DNA of 64,000 nt from Magnetococcus marinus MC-1 (GCF_000014865.1 NC_008576.1:773501-837500); one strand, 5' to 3'. Positions 49,448-59,276 are shown, counted from the stretch's first letter. Translations and numbers: made by a program. The notes: generated by a model from the sequence alone, not told the origin.

Positions 49448-50083
49448 CTAGTGAGCCGCTTGCGCGGGCTGCACAGCTACCGGCTCAGCTTGAGCAAATA
49501 TCTGGGCCTGATGCTTAACAAAAAACTCCAAACCATACTTCACAGACTTAACCACCGCCCGCGGCGTAATGGTCGCACCCGCAAATTGATCAAACCCACC
49601 ACCATCCTTCTTCACACCCCACTTGAAAGTATCAAGACGCTTGCCCCGAAAACTCTCCGCCCAATCCGACTTGCTCGCCTCAATCTTATCCCCCAAGCCA
49701 GGCGTCTCCTTGTGGTTCACAACCTGAATACCCGTCACCGTGCCATCCACAGACACCGCCATAATCGTATCAATATCCCCCGAATAACCATCCGGTGCCG
49801 TCACCACAAAAGCCGCCGCCATGGCCTGATCACCCTTGCGCGAACGGTAAAACTTAACCGGCGTGCCCTTCTTGTTCAAACCCACATCCGCTAACATCAC
49901 CGTGTCCTCAACCGGATCATTGTCATACCCAACCGGCAAAACACTGCGTAACGCCTTCAATGTGTCCAAACGTACCGCCTCAGCAATCGCACCTTCTGTA
50001 GCAGCGTTGGTCGTCGCCAAAATCGTCGTCGCAATGGCACCCACCGCCATCAACACCAGACCCATGCGAATAAAACTAGGCAT
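49448..50083 (-). CDS. rnfG: electron transport complex subunit RnfG
   Basis: 211 residues from the ATG at 50083 (AAGGAGAAGG upstream; 8-bp overlap with rnfD). One N-terminal membrane helix is followed by a periplasmic FMN-binding domain. The FMN attachment motif GATITPRAVV (Thr in [ST]GATxT) is present. The frame is open upstream to 50137, inside rnfD; that extension is not favoured. Confidence 0.93.
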   Translation of the reverse strand: MPSFIRMGLVLMAVGAIATTILATTNAATEGAIAEAVRLDTLKALRSVLPVGYDNDPVEDTVMLADVGLNKKGTPVKFYRSRKGDQAMAAAFVVTAPDGYSGDIDTIMAVSVDGTVTGIQVVNHKETPGLGDKIEASKSDWAESFRGKRLDTFKWGVKKDGGGFDQFAGATITPRAVVKSVKYGLEFFVKHQAQIFAQAEPVAVQPAQAAH

Positions 50084-51143
50084 TGGCCTTCTCCTTCTTG
50101 GACTTACCATAAACCACCGGCTTGGTGTACTGATCAATCAACGGCACCGCCGTGTTCATAATCACCACCGCAAAAGATACCCCCTCAGGATACCCCCCCC
50201 AAGTACGAATCACATAGGTCAACACCCCACATAACCCGCCAAAAATTAACATACCCCTAGGCGTCACCGGCGATGTCACCATGTCGGTGGCCATAAAAAA
50301 AGCCCCCAAAAGCAAACCACCCGTCACCAAATGAAACAGCGGATCTGGATAAACATCACCATTAATCAGCCACATCACCGTCGCCGGAATAACCGTACCC
50401 AAAATCATCGAAACCGGTATGTGCCACGTGATCAAACCCTTGCGGATCATCCATATGCCGCCAGCCACCAACGCCAACGCCGACGTCTCACCCAACGAAC
50501 CACCAATGTCCCCCGCAATCGAGTGAGAAAAACTAAAGCCAAAATCCCCACCCAAAGCCTCCGCAACACTCTTGCCCAACCCCGTCTCAATACGGTAATG
50601 CCCCAACGGCGTCGCCGCCGTAATGCTGTCCATCACCACACTGCCGTAATCCCCCGCAAAAATAATCGAAAAGGATTGCGCCAATGAAAAAGAGTCCGCC
50701 GCAAAAAGAGGGCTAATCTGTGGCCAAGTGGTCAACTGCACAGGGAACGAAATCAACAAAAATACCCGCGCAATCAACGCAGGGTTAAACATGTTGTAAC
50801 CCAACCCCCCATACACCGACTTGCCAACCCCAATCGCAAATACCCCCCCCACCACACATATCCACCAGGGCGAATGGGGCGGTAAGGTCAATGCCAATAA
50901 CAAGCCGGTCAAAATCGCCGAATAATCCCCAATGGTCGAGGGACGCCCCCTTAACATATTGGTCAACCGCTCCATCACCACACACGAAAGCACGGTCAAC
51001 ACAATCACCAACAGCGCAGGCCAGCCAAACAGAAAGATTGATAACAAGGTCGCCGGTGCCAAGGCCTTGATCACATTCAACATCACCTTGTCGACCGAGT
51101 CGCCCCCATGCACGTGGGGCGACGAAGAGGTCATAAGAGTCAT
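50076..51143 (-). CDS. rnfD: electron transport complex subunit RnfD
   Basis: 355 residues from the ATG at 51143 (GGGAAG upstream). About nine hydrophobic helices are present. The covalent FMN site lies in DSITAATPLGHYR (the Thr of A-A-T-P-L). FVLPPG-type loops and the C-terminal FFMATDMVTSPVTPRG match RnfD/NqrB. The C-terminal tail is basic (GKSKKEKANA). The frame extends 25 codons upstream without family match. Confidence 0.93.
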   Translation of the reverse strand: MTLMTSSSPHVHGGDSVDKVMLNVIKALAPATLLSIFLFGWPALLVIVLTVLSCVVMERLTNMLRGRPSTIGDYSAILTGLLLALTLPPHSPWWICVVGGVFAIGVGKSVYGGLGYNMFNPALIARVFLLISFPVQLTTWPQISPLFAADSFSLAQSFSIIFAGDYGSVVMDSITAATPLGHYRIETGLGKSVAEALGGDFGFSFSHSIAGDIGGSLGETSALALVAGGIWMIRKGLITWHIPVSMILGTVIPATVMWLINGDVYPDPLFHLVTGGLLLGAFFMATDMVTSPVTPRGMLIFGGLCGVLTYVIRTWGGYPEGVSFAVVIMNTAVPLIDQYTKPVVYGKSKKEKANA

Positions 51144-51250
51144 TAGCTTTCTTCCCAGCATCTCGGGTGGAGCTCCGCGCTCCGCTTCGGTAGAGGTAAA
51201 CCCTATCCCCCACCTCATCCAACCCCGCCTATAAAAGGCCCAGGGATCGA

Positions 51251-53068
51251 CTACTCACCAGCAGCCTCGCGGGCTGCTTTCGCCGCCTTAGCCGCTGCCG
51301 CCGCCGCCTTGGCTTTGGCAATCTTGGCCGCTTTTTCATCCACTTCCGCTGACACAACCGGCTCAGCAGCCACCTCGCCAGCACGACCCGCCTCGCGGGC
51401 CGCCTTAGCCGCTGCCGCCGCCGCTTTGGCCTTGGCAATCTTGGCCGCTTTTTCATCCATACCCGCCGCCACAACCGGCTCAGCCCCACCACTCTCAGCC
51501 TTAGCCGCCTTAGCCGCCGCTACCGCCGCTTTGGCCTTGGCAATCTTGGCGGCCTTCTCTTCACCAGCTTCGGCACCTTCATCCGTAGCGGCTACAGCAG
51601 CTGCGGGCTCTTTGGCTGCCCCGCGATTGGCTTTAAGAGCAGCCTTTTTTGCCTCTCTCGCCGCCTTTTCAGCCGCGACCCGCCTCTCTTTCATCTCCGT
51701 ACGGACCTTAATCACATCCGAACGGTGCTTGGCCCGCTTCTTACCCTGTATCGCAAATTTGCCATACCGGAAATAGTGCACCAACGGTATCGACGAAGGG
51801 CAGACATACGAGCAAGTACCACACTCAATACAATCAAATAGATCATGATCCGCTAAAGCATCAAACTGATCATTCTTAGCCAACCACGCCATCTCGTTGG
51901 GCATCAAGCTCATGGGGCAAACATTCACGCACTTGGCACAGCGAATACAGGGACCTTCAGGATTATCCGTGGTCTCCTGCTTCTCCAACACCAACAGCCC
52001 CGACGTCCCCTTAACCACCGGTGCAGCCAAACTCTGCAAGGCGACACCCATCATGGGACCACCCATCACCAGCTTAGCCATGCTGGAACGGCTGCCCCCG
52101 CACTGCTTGAGCAGGTCCCCAACCGTGGTGCCCAACAGACACTCCACATTGGCCGGACGATTAATCGCCCGCCCCGTCACCGTCACCACCCGCTTGAGCA
52201 ACGGCATGCCATCCACAATGGCCTCTTTAATGGCAATGGCCGTGGCAATGTTGTGACACACCACCCCAACATCAATGGGCAGTCCACCAGAAGGTACCTG
52301 ACGCCCCGTCAATACCTCAATCAACTGCTTTTCCGAACCCTGAGGATACATCACCGGCAATACCCGCACCGATATGTTTTTCTCCCCCTCCACCGCACGC
52401 TTCATCGCCGCAATGGCACCGGGTTTATTATCCTCAATACCAATCACCGCCTCTTTGCAGTGCAAGGCGTGCAGCATGATGCGCACCCCCGTCACAATTA
52501 ACCCGCTGCGCTCTTCCATCAAACGCGCATCACAAGTTAAATAGGGCTCGCACTCCACCCCATTAAGCACCAGCAACTCAACCTTCTTCTCCCCCGGCGG
52601 CGAAAGCTTGACATGACTCGGAAAAGTCGCCCCACCCAAGCCCACAATGCCCGCATGACGCACCGCATCACGTATCTGCGCCGGTTCCAGGCTAAAGGGA
52701 TCCGTACAGCCCTGGATCCCATCAATCAGGCGATCCTCGCCATCGGGGTCCAACACCGCACACAGCATGGGCAACCCAGAAGGATGCCCCACCGCATGCT
52801 CTACAAAATCCACAATCGTACCCGAGGTCGGCGCATGCACCGGGGCCGATATAAAGCCGTCTGGCTTGCCAATCAACTGCCCCTTGAGCACCTTGTCACC
52901 AATACCAACCGCCGGATCACAAGGACGGCCAATATGCTGATGTAACGGCACATAGAGCCTGGCCGGTATGGGCATGCTCTCAATACGGCACGCCGCCGTC
53001 AGATCTTTGTTCTCATCGGGGTGTACGCCACCATGAAAGGCACGTAACACCTGCTGCAAAATACCCAT
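51251..53068 (-). CDS. rnfC: electron transport complex subunit RnfC
   Basis: 605 residues. The NADH/FMN-binding region has GIVGLGGATFPSHVK and LLVLNGVECEPYLTCDARLM. Two [4Fe-4S] motifs are CIRCAKCVNVCP and CIECGTCSYVCPS. The C-terminal 170 residues are an Ala/Lys-rich array with repeated EKAAKIAKAKAAAAAAKAAR units, similar to the variable Ala-rich tails of gammaproteobacterial RnfC and here built from at least three near-copies. It is a peripheral subunit that exchanges electrons with NAD(H). The start has GAGGA upstream. Confidence 0.95.
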   Translation of the reverse strand: MGILQQVLRAFHGGVHPDENKDLTAACRIESMPIPARLYVPLHQHIGRPCDPAVGIGDKVLKGQLIGKPDGFISAPVHAPTSGTIVDFVEHAVGHPSGLPMLCAVLDPDGEDRLIDGIQGCTDPFSLEPAQIRDAVRHAGIVGLGGATFPSHVKLSPPGEKKVELLVLNGVECEPYLTCDARLMEERSGLIVTGVRIMLHALHCKEAVIGIEDNKPGAIAAMKRAVEGEKNISVRVLPVMYPQGSEKQLIEVLTGRQVPSGGLPIDVGVVCHNIATAIAIKEAIVDGMPLLKRVVTVTGRAINRPANVECLLGTTVGDLLKQCGGSRSSMAKLVMGGPMMGVALQSLAAPVVKGTSGLLVLEKQETTDNPEGPCIRCAKCVNVCPMSLMPNEMAWLAKNDQFDALADHDLFDCIECGTCSYVCPSSIPLVHYFRYGKFAIQGKKRAKHRSDVIKVRTEMKERRVAAEKAAREAKKAALKANRGAAKEPAAAVAATDEGAEAGEEKAAKIAKAKAAVAAAKAAKAESGGAEPVVAAGMDEKAAKIAKAKAAAAAAKAAREAGRAGEVAAEPVVSAEVDEKAAKIAKAKAAAAAAKAAKAAREAAGE

Positions 53069-53164
53069 GGAATATCCTCACAGAGCGTCCCTTAGGACGT
53101 CGGATCGAATGAGGTTAAGCACCAAGAGCCTCGCTCAAAAGCCCTGGAACCATACATAGACGAC

Positions 53165-53710
53165 TTAATGCAGCGCCTTGCTGTTGGGGCCCGCTGGCTT
53201 ATCCCACGTCCAGTCATAGATATTTTCTGGCACCGGCTGCATGGTAATACAATCCGTCGGGCAGGGCTCCAGACAAAGCTGACAACTGGTACACTCAGCA
53301 ACAATGACCGTGTGGGACTGCTTGTTGGCCCCCACAATGGCATCCACCGGGCAAACCTTGATGCAGGCCGTGCAACCAATGCAGGCCTCTTCATCAATAT
53401 AGGCGACCTTAGGACCTTCATCGTCCATGGCTGCGGGAGAAACCCCCAACATGGCGGCAATCGACTCCATAACCGCTTTGCCGCCCGGCGTGCATAGGTT
53501 AATGGCCTCACCTTCGGTGATGGCCTGGGCATAGGGTCCACAACCCGGATGCCCACACATGCCGCAGTTGGTCGCTGGTAACAGCGCCTCCAACTTCTCC
53601 ACAACAGGATCGGCCTCGACATGAAACTTTTTCGCCGCATAGCCCAAACCCAAACCTGCAAAGAGGGCCATGCCCCCTAAACTCATTACAGCGCTAACCG
53701 CTTCTAACAT
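53165..53710 (-). CDS. rnfB: electron transport complex subunit RnfB
   Basis: 181 residues from the ATG at 53710 (GGAGGG upstream). An N-terminal membrane helix is followed by a [4Fe-4S] domain with CGMCGHPGCGPYAQAI and two ferredoxin-type clusters, CIGCTACIKVCPVDAI and CTSCQLCLEPCPTDCI. RnfB is the ferredoxin-facing electron input. The 14-codon upstream extension overlaps rnfA and is rejected. Confidence 0.95.
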   Translation of the reverse strand: MLEAVSAVMSLGGMALFAGLGLGYAAKKFHVEADPVVEKLEALLPATNCGMCGHPGCGPYAQAITEGEAINLCTPGGKAVMESIAAMLGVSPAAMDDEGPKVAYIDEEACIGCTACIKVCPVDAIVGANKQSHTVIVAECTSCQLCLEPCPTDCITMQPVPENIYDWTWDKPAGPNSKALH

Positions 53711-53732
53711 TGTTAGCCCTCCAAAAAAACGT

Positions 53733-54326
53733 CTATTTGACCAGTCCAGCAAAACCCATAAACGCGAGCGACATCAGGCCAGCATTGATCAGGGAAATCG
53801 GGGAGCCCTTAAACAATCGTGGTACATCCGACAGATCCACACGCTCCCGCATACCGGCAAACAGAATAAGCACCAGTCCAAAACCCAACCCGGCACCTAC
53901 CCCATAGAAACTGGCATTGATGAGATTGTTTTCCTGCTGAATGTTAAGCAGGGCCACCCCCAATACCGCACAGTTGGTGGTGATCAGCGGTAAAAAGATC
54001 CCCAACGAGGCGTACAGTACCGGCGAGGTCTTGTGTACCACCATCTCCGTCAGCTGCACCAACGAAGCGATGATCAAAATAAAGGAGATGGTTTGTAGAT
54101 AACCCAGATTGAGCGGGTCCAAAATATAGTGCTGCACCAGCCACGAAATAACCGAGGCCAATGTCATCACAAACATCACCGCTTGGGTCATGCCCACGGC
54201 GGTTTCTACTTTTTTGGAAACCCCCAAAAAGGGGCAAATGCCAAGAAACTTCGCCAACACATAGTTGTTAACAAACACGGTGCTGATCAAGATCAACAGG
54301 AAATTGGAAAAGGAGACTTCGGTCAT
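53733..54326 (-). CDS. rnfA: electron transport complex subunit RnfA
   Basis: 197 residues from the ATG at 54326, matching RnfA (about 193). Six hydrophobic helices are present; [20 protein letters not shown] and [20 protein letters not shown] carry the conserved Cys residues. It is the first gene of rnfABCDGE. The frame is open upstream to 54482, but that stretch has no family match. Confidence 0.95.
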   Translation of the reverse strand: MTEVSFSNFLLILISTVFVNNYVLAKFLGICPFLGVSKKVETAVGMTQAVMFVMTLASVISWLVQHYILDPLNLGYLQTISFILIIASLVQLTEMVVHKTSPVLYASLGIFLPLITTNCAVLGVALLNIQQENNLINASFYGVGAGLGFGLVLILFAGMRERVDLSDVPRLFKGSPISLINAGLMSLAFMGFAGLVK

Positions 54327-54483
54327 AGCCACACTGTCCCGGTTGAGAGGCAAGCGCTGCCTCGCGTTGGAGCCTGCCACCGTTGACGACCCCGTTGGCG
54401 CAAGGGCAAATAAACAACGCGCCCCTGCACGATACCCCTGCCTTTTTATATTTTCATAGAATATATAAATTTGGCAGTGCAAA

Positions 54484-54501
54484 ATTTAGCATTCGCTAAA
54501 T
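54484..54501. promoter_or_regulatory. palindrome upstream of rnfA
   Basis: ATTTAGC-ATTC-GCTAAAT, a perfect 7-bp inverted repeat 158 bp upstream of rnfA in the 518-bp divergent region between rnfA and mrp. It has the form of an operator; no regulator is identified. The rest of 54327-54844 holds no gene I can see. Confidence 0.3.
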
Positions 54502-54755
54502 ATCGCATAGGCTCGACTGATAACTCTACAAAATGGCCGACATAATGTCCACTGTAAATGGCAAGCGATTATGGGGTGTATTGCTTAAAAAATGCGCATT
54601 AACAAGGTATTATTGGGTTAAACCGTTTGCTTATATAGGCTTCACTCAGGTATGCTGTCTCCCCTAATTGCCGGTGGCACAAGAAAATCTAGGCTTGCTC
54701 AGGGAATTTCATTCACGCCAATCTGTCTACAGCCTGTAGCGTAAAAAACCAGGAC

Positions 54756-54783
54756 TTGACCTCGGCATTAGGCGCTTTATGCT
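54756..54783 (+). promoter_or_regulatory. sigma70-like promoter of mrp/apbC
   Basis: TTGACC (54756-54761), 16-bp spacer, TATGCT (54778-54783), 61 bp before the start codon. It is a reasonable match to -35/-10 consensus, judged by eye. Confidence 0.4.
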
Positions 54784-54844
54784 TTGAACCATGGCCTAAA
54801 AGTACCACCGCATAAAAATAAAGCCATTTGTAGGGAGTAGGTGC

Positions 54845-55918
54845 ATGTCGCAGGTGTCAGAACCGCAGGTTAGGGATGCCCTGCGTATGGTGGTCGATCC
54901 TGTCGCTGGCCGGGATATTGTTTCCGCAGGTTATGTGAGTGGCATTGAAATCCATGCCGGTGAAGTGGCCTTTCAACTGCAATTTCGTCCCGAAAGTGCG
55001 GATTATCTTAAACAGTTACAAGAACAGTGTGCCCAGGTGTTGGGTGCCATTCCTGGAGTGGAGCGTGTTACCGTGAATATGAGTGGAAATCCTCAGCAAC
55101 AAGCTGAACCGTTGATTCCTGGTGTTAAAAAGGTCATTGCCGTCGCCTCCGGTAAGGGTGGTGTGGGTAAGTCCACCACCACCATGAACCTAGCCCTGGC
55201 CCTGCAACAGTTAGGCGCCAAGGTGGGTATTTTGGATGCCGATATCTACGGCCCCAGCCTACCCCGTATGATGGGGGTGCATGGTATCCCTCGCATGGAG
55301 GCCGAAAAGGGCCAAAAGGTCACCCCCATGGAAAAGTATGGGGTGAAAATTATGTCCATGGGCTTTTTTATGCCCGAAGATACCCCGATGATCTGGCGCG
55401 GTCCCATGGTGGGCATGGCGGTGGAACAGCTGCTGCGTGATATTGATTGGGGCGAGCTGGACTATCTGGTTATTGATCTGCCCCCCGGCACCGGGGATGC
55501 CCAGTTGACCCTGACCCAAAAAGTGCCCTTAAGCGGAGTGGTGATTGTCTCCACCCCGCAGGATGTCGCTTTGGCCGATGTGCGCAAGGGCATTAACATG
55601 TTTAAAAAAGTCGAGGTGCCGGTATTGGGCATTATCGAAAATATGTCCTACTATCTGTGCACCGAATGTGGACACCGTGCGGAGATTTTCTCCCACGGTG
55701 GTGCAGAAAAAGAGGCCGCTAATAGCGGTATGACCTTCCTTGGGCATATTCCCATCAGCGAGGATATCCGTAAGGATTCCGATGCGGGTAAGCCCATTGT
55801 GGTGGCCCGTCCCGATTCACCCCAGGCCCAGCAATATTTAGAGATTGCCCGCAATGTGGTAAGCAAACTCCAGGATGGTGCCGGCGCACCAAAAATGCCA
55901 AAAATTGTGATTGAATAG
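54845..55918 (+). CDS. apbC: Mrp/ApbC Fe-S cluster carrier ATPase
   Basis: 357 residues. The N-terminal DUF59/MIP18 domain (about 1-85) is followed by a deviant Walker A P-loop IAVASGKGGVGKSTTTMNLA (about 98-117), DADIYGPSLPRMMG, DLPPGTGDAQLTL and a CxxC in YYLCTECGHR that holds a bridging cluster. It transfers [4Fe-4S] clusters to apoproteins. It is divergent from the rnf operon, whose RnfB and RnfC need many clusters. AGGGAG precedes the ATG. Confidence 0.95.
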   Translation: MSQVSEPQVRDALRMVVDPVAGRDIVSAGYVSGIEIHAGEVAFQLQFRPESADYLKQLQEQCAQVLGAIPGVERVTVNMSGNPQQQAEPLIPGVKKVIAVASGKGGVGKSTTTMNLALALQQLGAKVGILDADIYGPSLPRMMGVHGIPRMEAEKGQKVTPMEKYGVKIMSMGFFMPEDTPMIWRGPMVGMAVEQLLRDIDWGELDYLVIDLPPGTGDAQLTLTQKVPLSGVVIVSTPQDVALADVRKGINMFKKVEVPVLGIIENMSYYLCTECGHRAEIFSHGGAEKEAANSGMTFLGHIPISEDIRKDSDAGKPIVVARPDSPQAQQYLEIARNVVSKLQDGAGAPKMPKIVIE

Positions 55919-56034
55919 AGCGGTATCCGCTGTTGTATCCGCTGTGTAATCTTCAAAACGGGTGGTTCTTACAGGACCGCCCGTTTTGAGTTTAACCCTG
56001 ATCGGCGTAAGTTCAAGCGCTGCGCCTAGTTGCG

Positions 56035-56679
56035 TTAGAGCACCCAGGTCAAGCCCCATATGTAGGGTAAATAGAACAGAAATTTGGTCCACTCACTGAG
56101 CACCACCTGGCGTGTTGGTAAATCTTGCCACCAAGGGGTTTGCGGGGCGTTCATTTTAAAGTAGGCATTGCTGCTGATGGTGCGCACCTCAATGCCGTGC
56201 TGATTGAGTAGATGACGGGCAATCCAGTCGGCGCGACGGGTATGGTAGGGGTCTGTGACCAATAGGATGCGCCGATTAAGTCCCCCTTGGATATGGGGTA
56301 AGACCCGCTGTAGATCGTCCAGAGTGCTACGACTTAGCCCTAATAAGGTCACTTCAGGGCGTGCAAAATCACAAGCAGGGCAGTAGCTGTGCCCGACCTG
56401 GGTTAAAACATGGGGGCGATCCCCCACAAAAATAAGGCGTTTGGCCCACCCTTGGTGGAGCAGTTGAAAGCCCATCTTGGGCCGGGTGGGAATGCCGCCA
56501 CCCAATACCACAATGGCATCGGCCACGGCGGGTGGCTGTGTGATAACCAGCCACTGAGCAGCCTGTTTCCAGCCACCTAACCCGATCCACCCAAACAAGG
56601 GTACCAGCAGCAAAGTAGTGAGGGTGTATGCTATGGCGCGCCGAGATGATTTAAGGTAAGAGGGCTGTGCTGTGCGCAT
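56035..56679 (-). CDS. DUF218 (SanA/ElyC/YdcF-type) membrane protein
   Basis: 214 residues from the ATG at 56679; an alternative ATG at 56724 cannot be excluded. One N-terminal membrane helix (AIAYTLTTLLLVPLFGWIGL) and a DUF218 domain with DAIVVLGGGIPTRPKMGFQL, RLIFVGD, STLDDLQRVLPHI and LLVTDPYHTRRADWI. Members act in envelope and peptidoglycan-linked processes; biochemical activity is unclear. It is convergent with mrp. Confidence 0.85.
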   Translation of the reverse strand: MRTAQPSYLKSSRRAIAYTLTTLLLVPLFGWIGLGGWKQAAQWLVITQPPAVADAIVVLGGGIPTRPKMGFQLLHQGWAKRLIFVGDRPHVLTQVGHSYCPACDFARPEVTLLGLSRSTLDDLQRVLPHIQGGLNRRILLVTDPYHTRRADWIARHLLNQHGIEVRTISSNAYFKMNAPQTPWWQDLPTRQVVLSEWTKFLFYLPYIWGLTWVL

Positions 56680-56868
56680 AAATGACGCTTTCTCAACGGG
56701 CGAGCGTGACAGGTGGACTATCATATCTTAATTGGACAGAATGGCGAGCCTAATCCTGCATCGCGTTGTTGAAAGAGGGGCTCAATCGGTTTATGGTGTG
56801 CCAATGCCCTGGGGATGGGGGTTCTGTTGCATAAAGAGCATAACAGGCGTGAACAAAGGATCCAAACG

Positions 56869-58059
56869 ATGAACCGTTGGCTAAAAAATATGCTGCATAA
56901 CGAGGCAGCCAGTGGCGTACTGATTTTTCTAGCGGCAGTGGCTGCGATGTTGATAGAAAACTCTAGCTTAGAGCCCTATTACAACAGCTTTCTCAATATT
57001 CCCGTGGCGGTGCAATTTAGCGAATTGAAAATCGCTAAACCGCTGCTGTTGTGGATTAACGATGGTTTGATGGCGGTCTTTTTTCTTTTGGTTGGATTGG
57101 AGCTCAAACGGGAATTTTTAGAGGGTCAGTTGGCCCAACCCGCCAACGTTGTTTTGCCGGTGGTGGGGGCTGTGGGGGGGATCGTTGGCCCTGCTTTGAT
57201 CTATGTTATGTTTAACTACACCAACCCAGTGGCGCTACAGGGTTGGGCGGTTCCTACCGCCACCGACATTGCCTTTGCCATGGGGGTGCTGGCGCTGCTG
57301 GGTAAACGCGTACCTGCGGCCATTAAACTGTTTTTGTTGACCCTTGCGATCATTGATGACTTGGTGGCGATTGTTATCATCGCGATCTTTTATACCAGCG
57401 ACCTTTCGGTAGGTTCGCTCACGGTAGCCGGGGGGGCGATTGCGTTATTGTTTTTGCTTAACCGTATCGGGGTTAAGGGTATTGCCCCCTATGTTCTGGT
57501 AGGGATGGTATTGTGGGTGGCGGTGCTTAAATCTGGGGTGCATGCGACCTTGGCGGGGGTGGTGTTGGCCATGGCGATTCCTATAAAAGGGGAAACCCCT
57601 GAGCATGGCTCTCCCTTGCATGCCCTGGAACATGATCTGCACCATGTGGTGGGTCTGGTTATCTTGCCCCTGTTTGCCTTTGCCAATGCGGGGGTCTCTT
57701 TGGCAGGGCTGGGGCTGAATGTGCTGTTGGAACCTGTGGCGATGGGCATCGGTTTGGGTTTGTTGCTGGGTAAGCAGATTGGGGTCATGGGTGCGGTATG
57801 GTTAGCCAATCTACTGGGTGTGGCGAAAAAACCGGAGAGTTTGAGTTGGACCCAACTCTATGGTGTGGCGCTGCTGTGTGGCATTGGTTTTACCATGAGT
57901 CTGTTTATCAGCTCCTTGGCCTTTGAGCATTCTGGGGCGCAGGTGGTCGCTGGCGCAGCCGATGCTGGTCATGCGCGTTTGGGTATTTTATCCGGTTCGT
58001 TGGTGTCTGGGGTGTTGGGTTATCTGGTGCTGCGTTTTTCCTTGGCCCGCAAAGGCTGA
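56869..58059 (+). CDS. nhaA: Na+/H+ antiporter NhaA
   Basis: 396 residues from the ATG at 56869 (AAAGGA upstream). Twelve helices are expected. The key FFLLVGLELKREFLEGQL and ATDIAFAMGVLALLG motifs and the ion-binding Asp pair in IIDDLVAIVIIAI are present. It exports Na+ for H+ and suits a marine cell, alongside Rnf as another ion pump. The last 193 bp are duplicated at 59519. Confidence 0.95.
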   Translation: MNRWLKNMLHNEAASGVLIFLAAVAAMLIENSSLEPYYNSFLNIPVAVQFSELKIAKPLLLWINDGLMAVFFLLVGLELKREFLEGQLAQPANVVLPVVGAVGGIVGPALIYVMFNYTNPVALQGWAVPTATDIAFAMGVLALLGKRVPAAIKLFLLTLAIIDDLVAIVIIAIFYTSDLSVGSLTVAGGAIALLFLLNRIGVKGIAPYVLVGMVLWVAVLKSGVHATLAGVVLAMAIPIKGETPEHGSPLHALEHDLHHVVGLVILPLFAFANAGVSLAGLGLNVLLEPVAMGIGLGLLLGKQIGVMGAVWLANLLGVAKKPESLSWTQLYGVALLCGIGFTMSLFISSLAFEHSGAQVVAGAADAGHARLGILSGSLVSGVLGYLVLRFSLARKG

Positions 58060-58078
58060 ACGATCAAAGACAAAAAAA
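57867..58078 (+). repeat. 212-bp direct repeat, copy 1 (3' end of nhaA)
   Basis: Same sequence as 59519-59730. It covers the last 64 codons of nhaA, the stop and 19 bp beyond. The two copies enclose the toxin-antitoxin module (58079-59518). Confidence 0.93.
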
Positions 58079-58105
58079 ACGCCCCCGTTTGGGGGCGTTT
58101 TTTTT
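58072..58105. terminator. rho-independent terminator after nhaA
   Basis: AAAACGCCCCC GTTT GGGGGCGTTTT, 11-bp stem, followed by T run. Bidirectional, 12 bp past the nhaA stop; also serves the toxin gene on the minus strand. Confidence 0.9.
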
Positions 58106-58183
58106 GAGCCAAAATCTGGTCTATGACGGGTGATACACACAAAAATGGACAGACAATAGGGGCCACGCGGATAGAAAAAAATT

Positions 58184-58753
58184 CTATATAAAATCAATTG
58201 CATCATCAAGAAAGGCGGCTGTTTTTGTAAGCTGCTGCCTGCGCAAGGTATCAATAAAATTTTGACTTGTGATTGGCGGATTTTTCAACCTAGCCCGTTG
58301 ATTTTTAACTGTTCTAATGACTGCTTTCTGATTTAAATCGAGTAGATTACTGATAAAATCATCGGGATGTTCTGCAAAGACACCAAAATTATTAAGTGCA
58401 TCTGACGGAAAGTCTTTGAGGTTGAAGGTTACAATAACTTCTGCACAAGACCTGATCGCAGCAGCTAAGACATGTCGATCGTCAGCATCCGGAAGTGTTA
58501 GGCTTGGAATCAATTTCTCATAGCCCGTTACCAAGCAGTCTGCAACGGCAGCATCCATTAACTCTTTGGTCCGGTTAAGCGCCTCCCTTGTCAGATGCGG
58601 CTTATTGATAAGAAGGTTATTTATCCACTCCTCGTGGATCTCATCTGTCCACCTTGCCCGGAATAAACCGGTGGTCGCGAGCCCCACTAATAAATCCCGA
58701 AGAGGGGCGGGGTATAATACACAGGCGTCATATATGGCAGTAAAAGTAGCCAT
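58184..58753 (-). CDS. PIN domain protein, probable toxin
   Basis: 189 residues from the ATG at 58753. PIN fold residues: an early Asp in AIYDACVLYPAPLRDLL, a Glu in DEIHEEWI and an Asp pair in LPDADDRHVLAAAI with VIVTFNLKDFP. PIN toxins cut RNA with Mg2+. It starts 1 bp after the stop of a small DNA-binding protein, the usual antitoxin-toxin order. The frame upstream overlaps the antitoxin and is rejected. Confidence 0.85.
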   Translation of the reverse strand: MATFTAIYDACVLYPAPLRDLLVGLATTGLFRARWTDEIHEEWINNLLINKPHLTREALNRTKELMDAAVADCLVTGYEKLIPSLTLPDADDRHVLAAAIRSCAEVIVTFNLKDFPSDALNNFGVFAEHPDDFISNLLDLNQKAVIRTVKNQRARLKNPPITSQNFIDTLRRQQLTKTAAFLDDAIDFI

Positions 58754-58754
58754 T

Positions 58755-59216
58755 TTAATACCCCATATCGAGTTCCTGTGCCTGCTTAGCCAATTCATCC
58801 AAAGCGTTATTGGCTTTAATGTGTATGCGCTCTTTATACGCAACCAAATCTTTGAATGTAACTCTGCGACGAACACCTGCCTTATGGTAAGCGATTTCAT
58901 TTTTCTCTAACAATTTTACAAAGTAGGGCCGTGATACATTCAGAAAATCGGCGGCCTCTTGAGTGGTTAACTCAGCGTGAACCGGCACCAATGAAACCGC
59001 ATGACCTTCAGCCATTTGATCAAGAATTTTTGCGAGTATTTGAATCGCAACGAATGGAAGGGTTATTTCCTTTTCACCGTCCACCAAGCGTAGCTGAGCG
59101 TGATCACCCTTACCAAGTATGGCTGCTAATTGACGCCTCGCATTGGTGGCCGCATCGACCTCTTGTTCTGAGGGAAGATCGAAGAAATCCATCATTTTTT
59201 TTACGGATGATGCCAT
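58755..59216 (-). CDS. helix-turn-helix (excisionase-type) antitoxin
   Basis: 153 residues. An N-terminal helical part is followed by a MerR/excisionase-like HTH at about 85-130 (ELTTQEAADFLNVSRPYFVK, then AYHKAGVRRRVTFKDLVAYK). Proteins of this size and layout are common antitoxins of PIN toxins. Immediately upstream of the toxin. Probably autoregulates; the palindrome at 59277-59303 is a candidate operator. Confidence 0.82.
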   Translation of the reverse strand: MASSVKKMMDFFDLPSEQEVDAATNARRQLAAILGKGDHAQLRLVDGEKEITLPFVAIQILAKILDQMAEGHAVSLVPVHAELTTQEAADFLNVSRPYFVKLLEKNEIAYHKAGVRRRVTFKDLVAYKERIHIKANNALDELAKQAQELDMGY

Positions 59217-59276
59217 TATGCGTCTCCATCTCTAGTATCCCAGCTTGGTCACAGCGGCCACATGGAACGAAGGTGT

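Noticed and set aside
53092-53661. 189-codon minus-strand ORF in rnfB
   Set aside because: Out-of-frame shadow of rnfB, which has full Fe-S motifs in its own frame.
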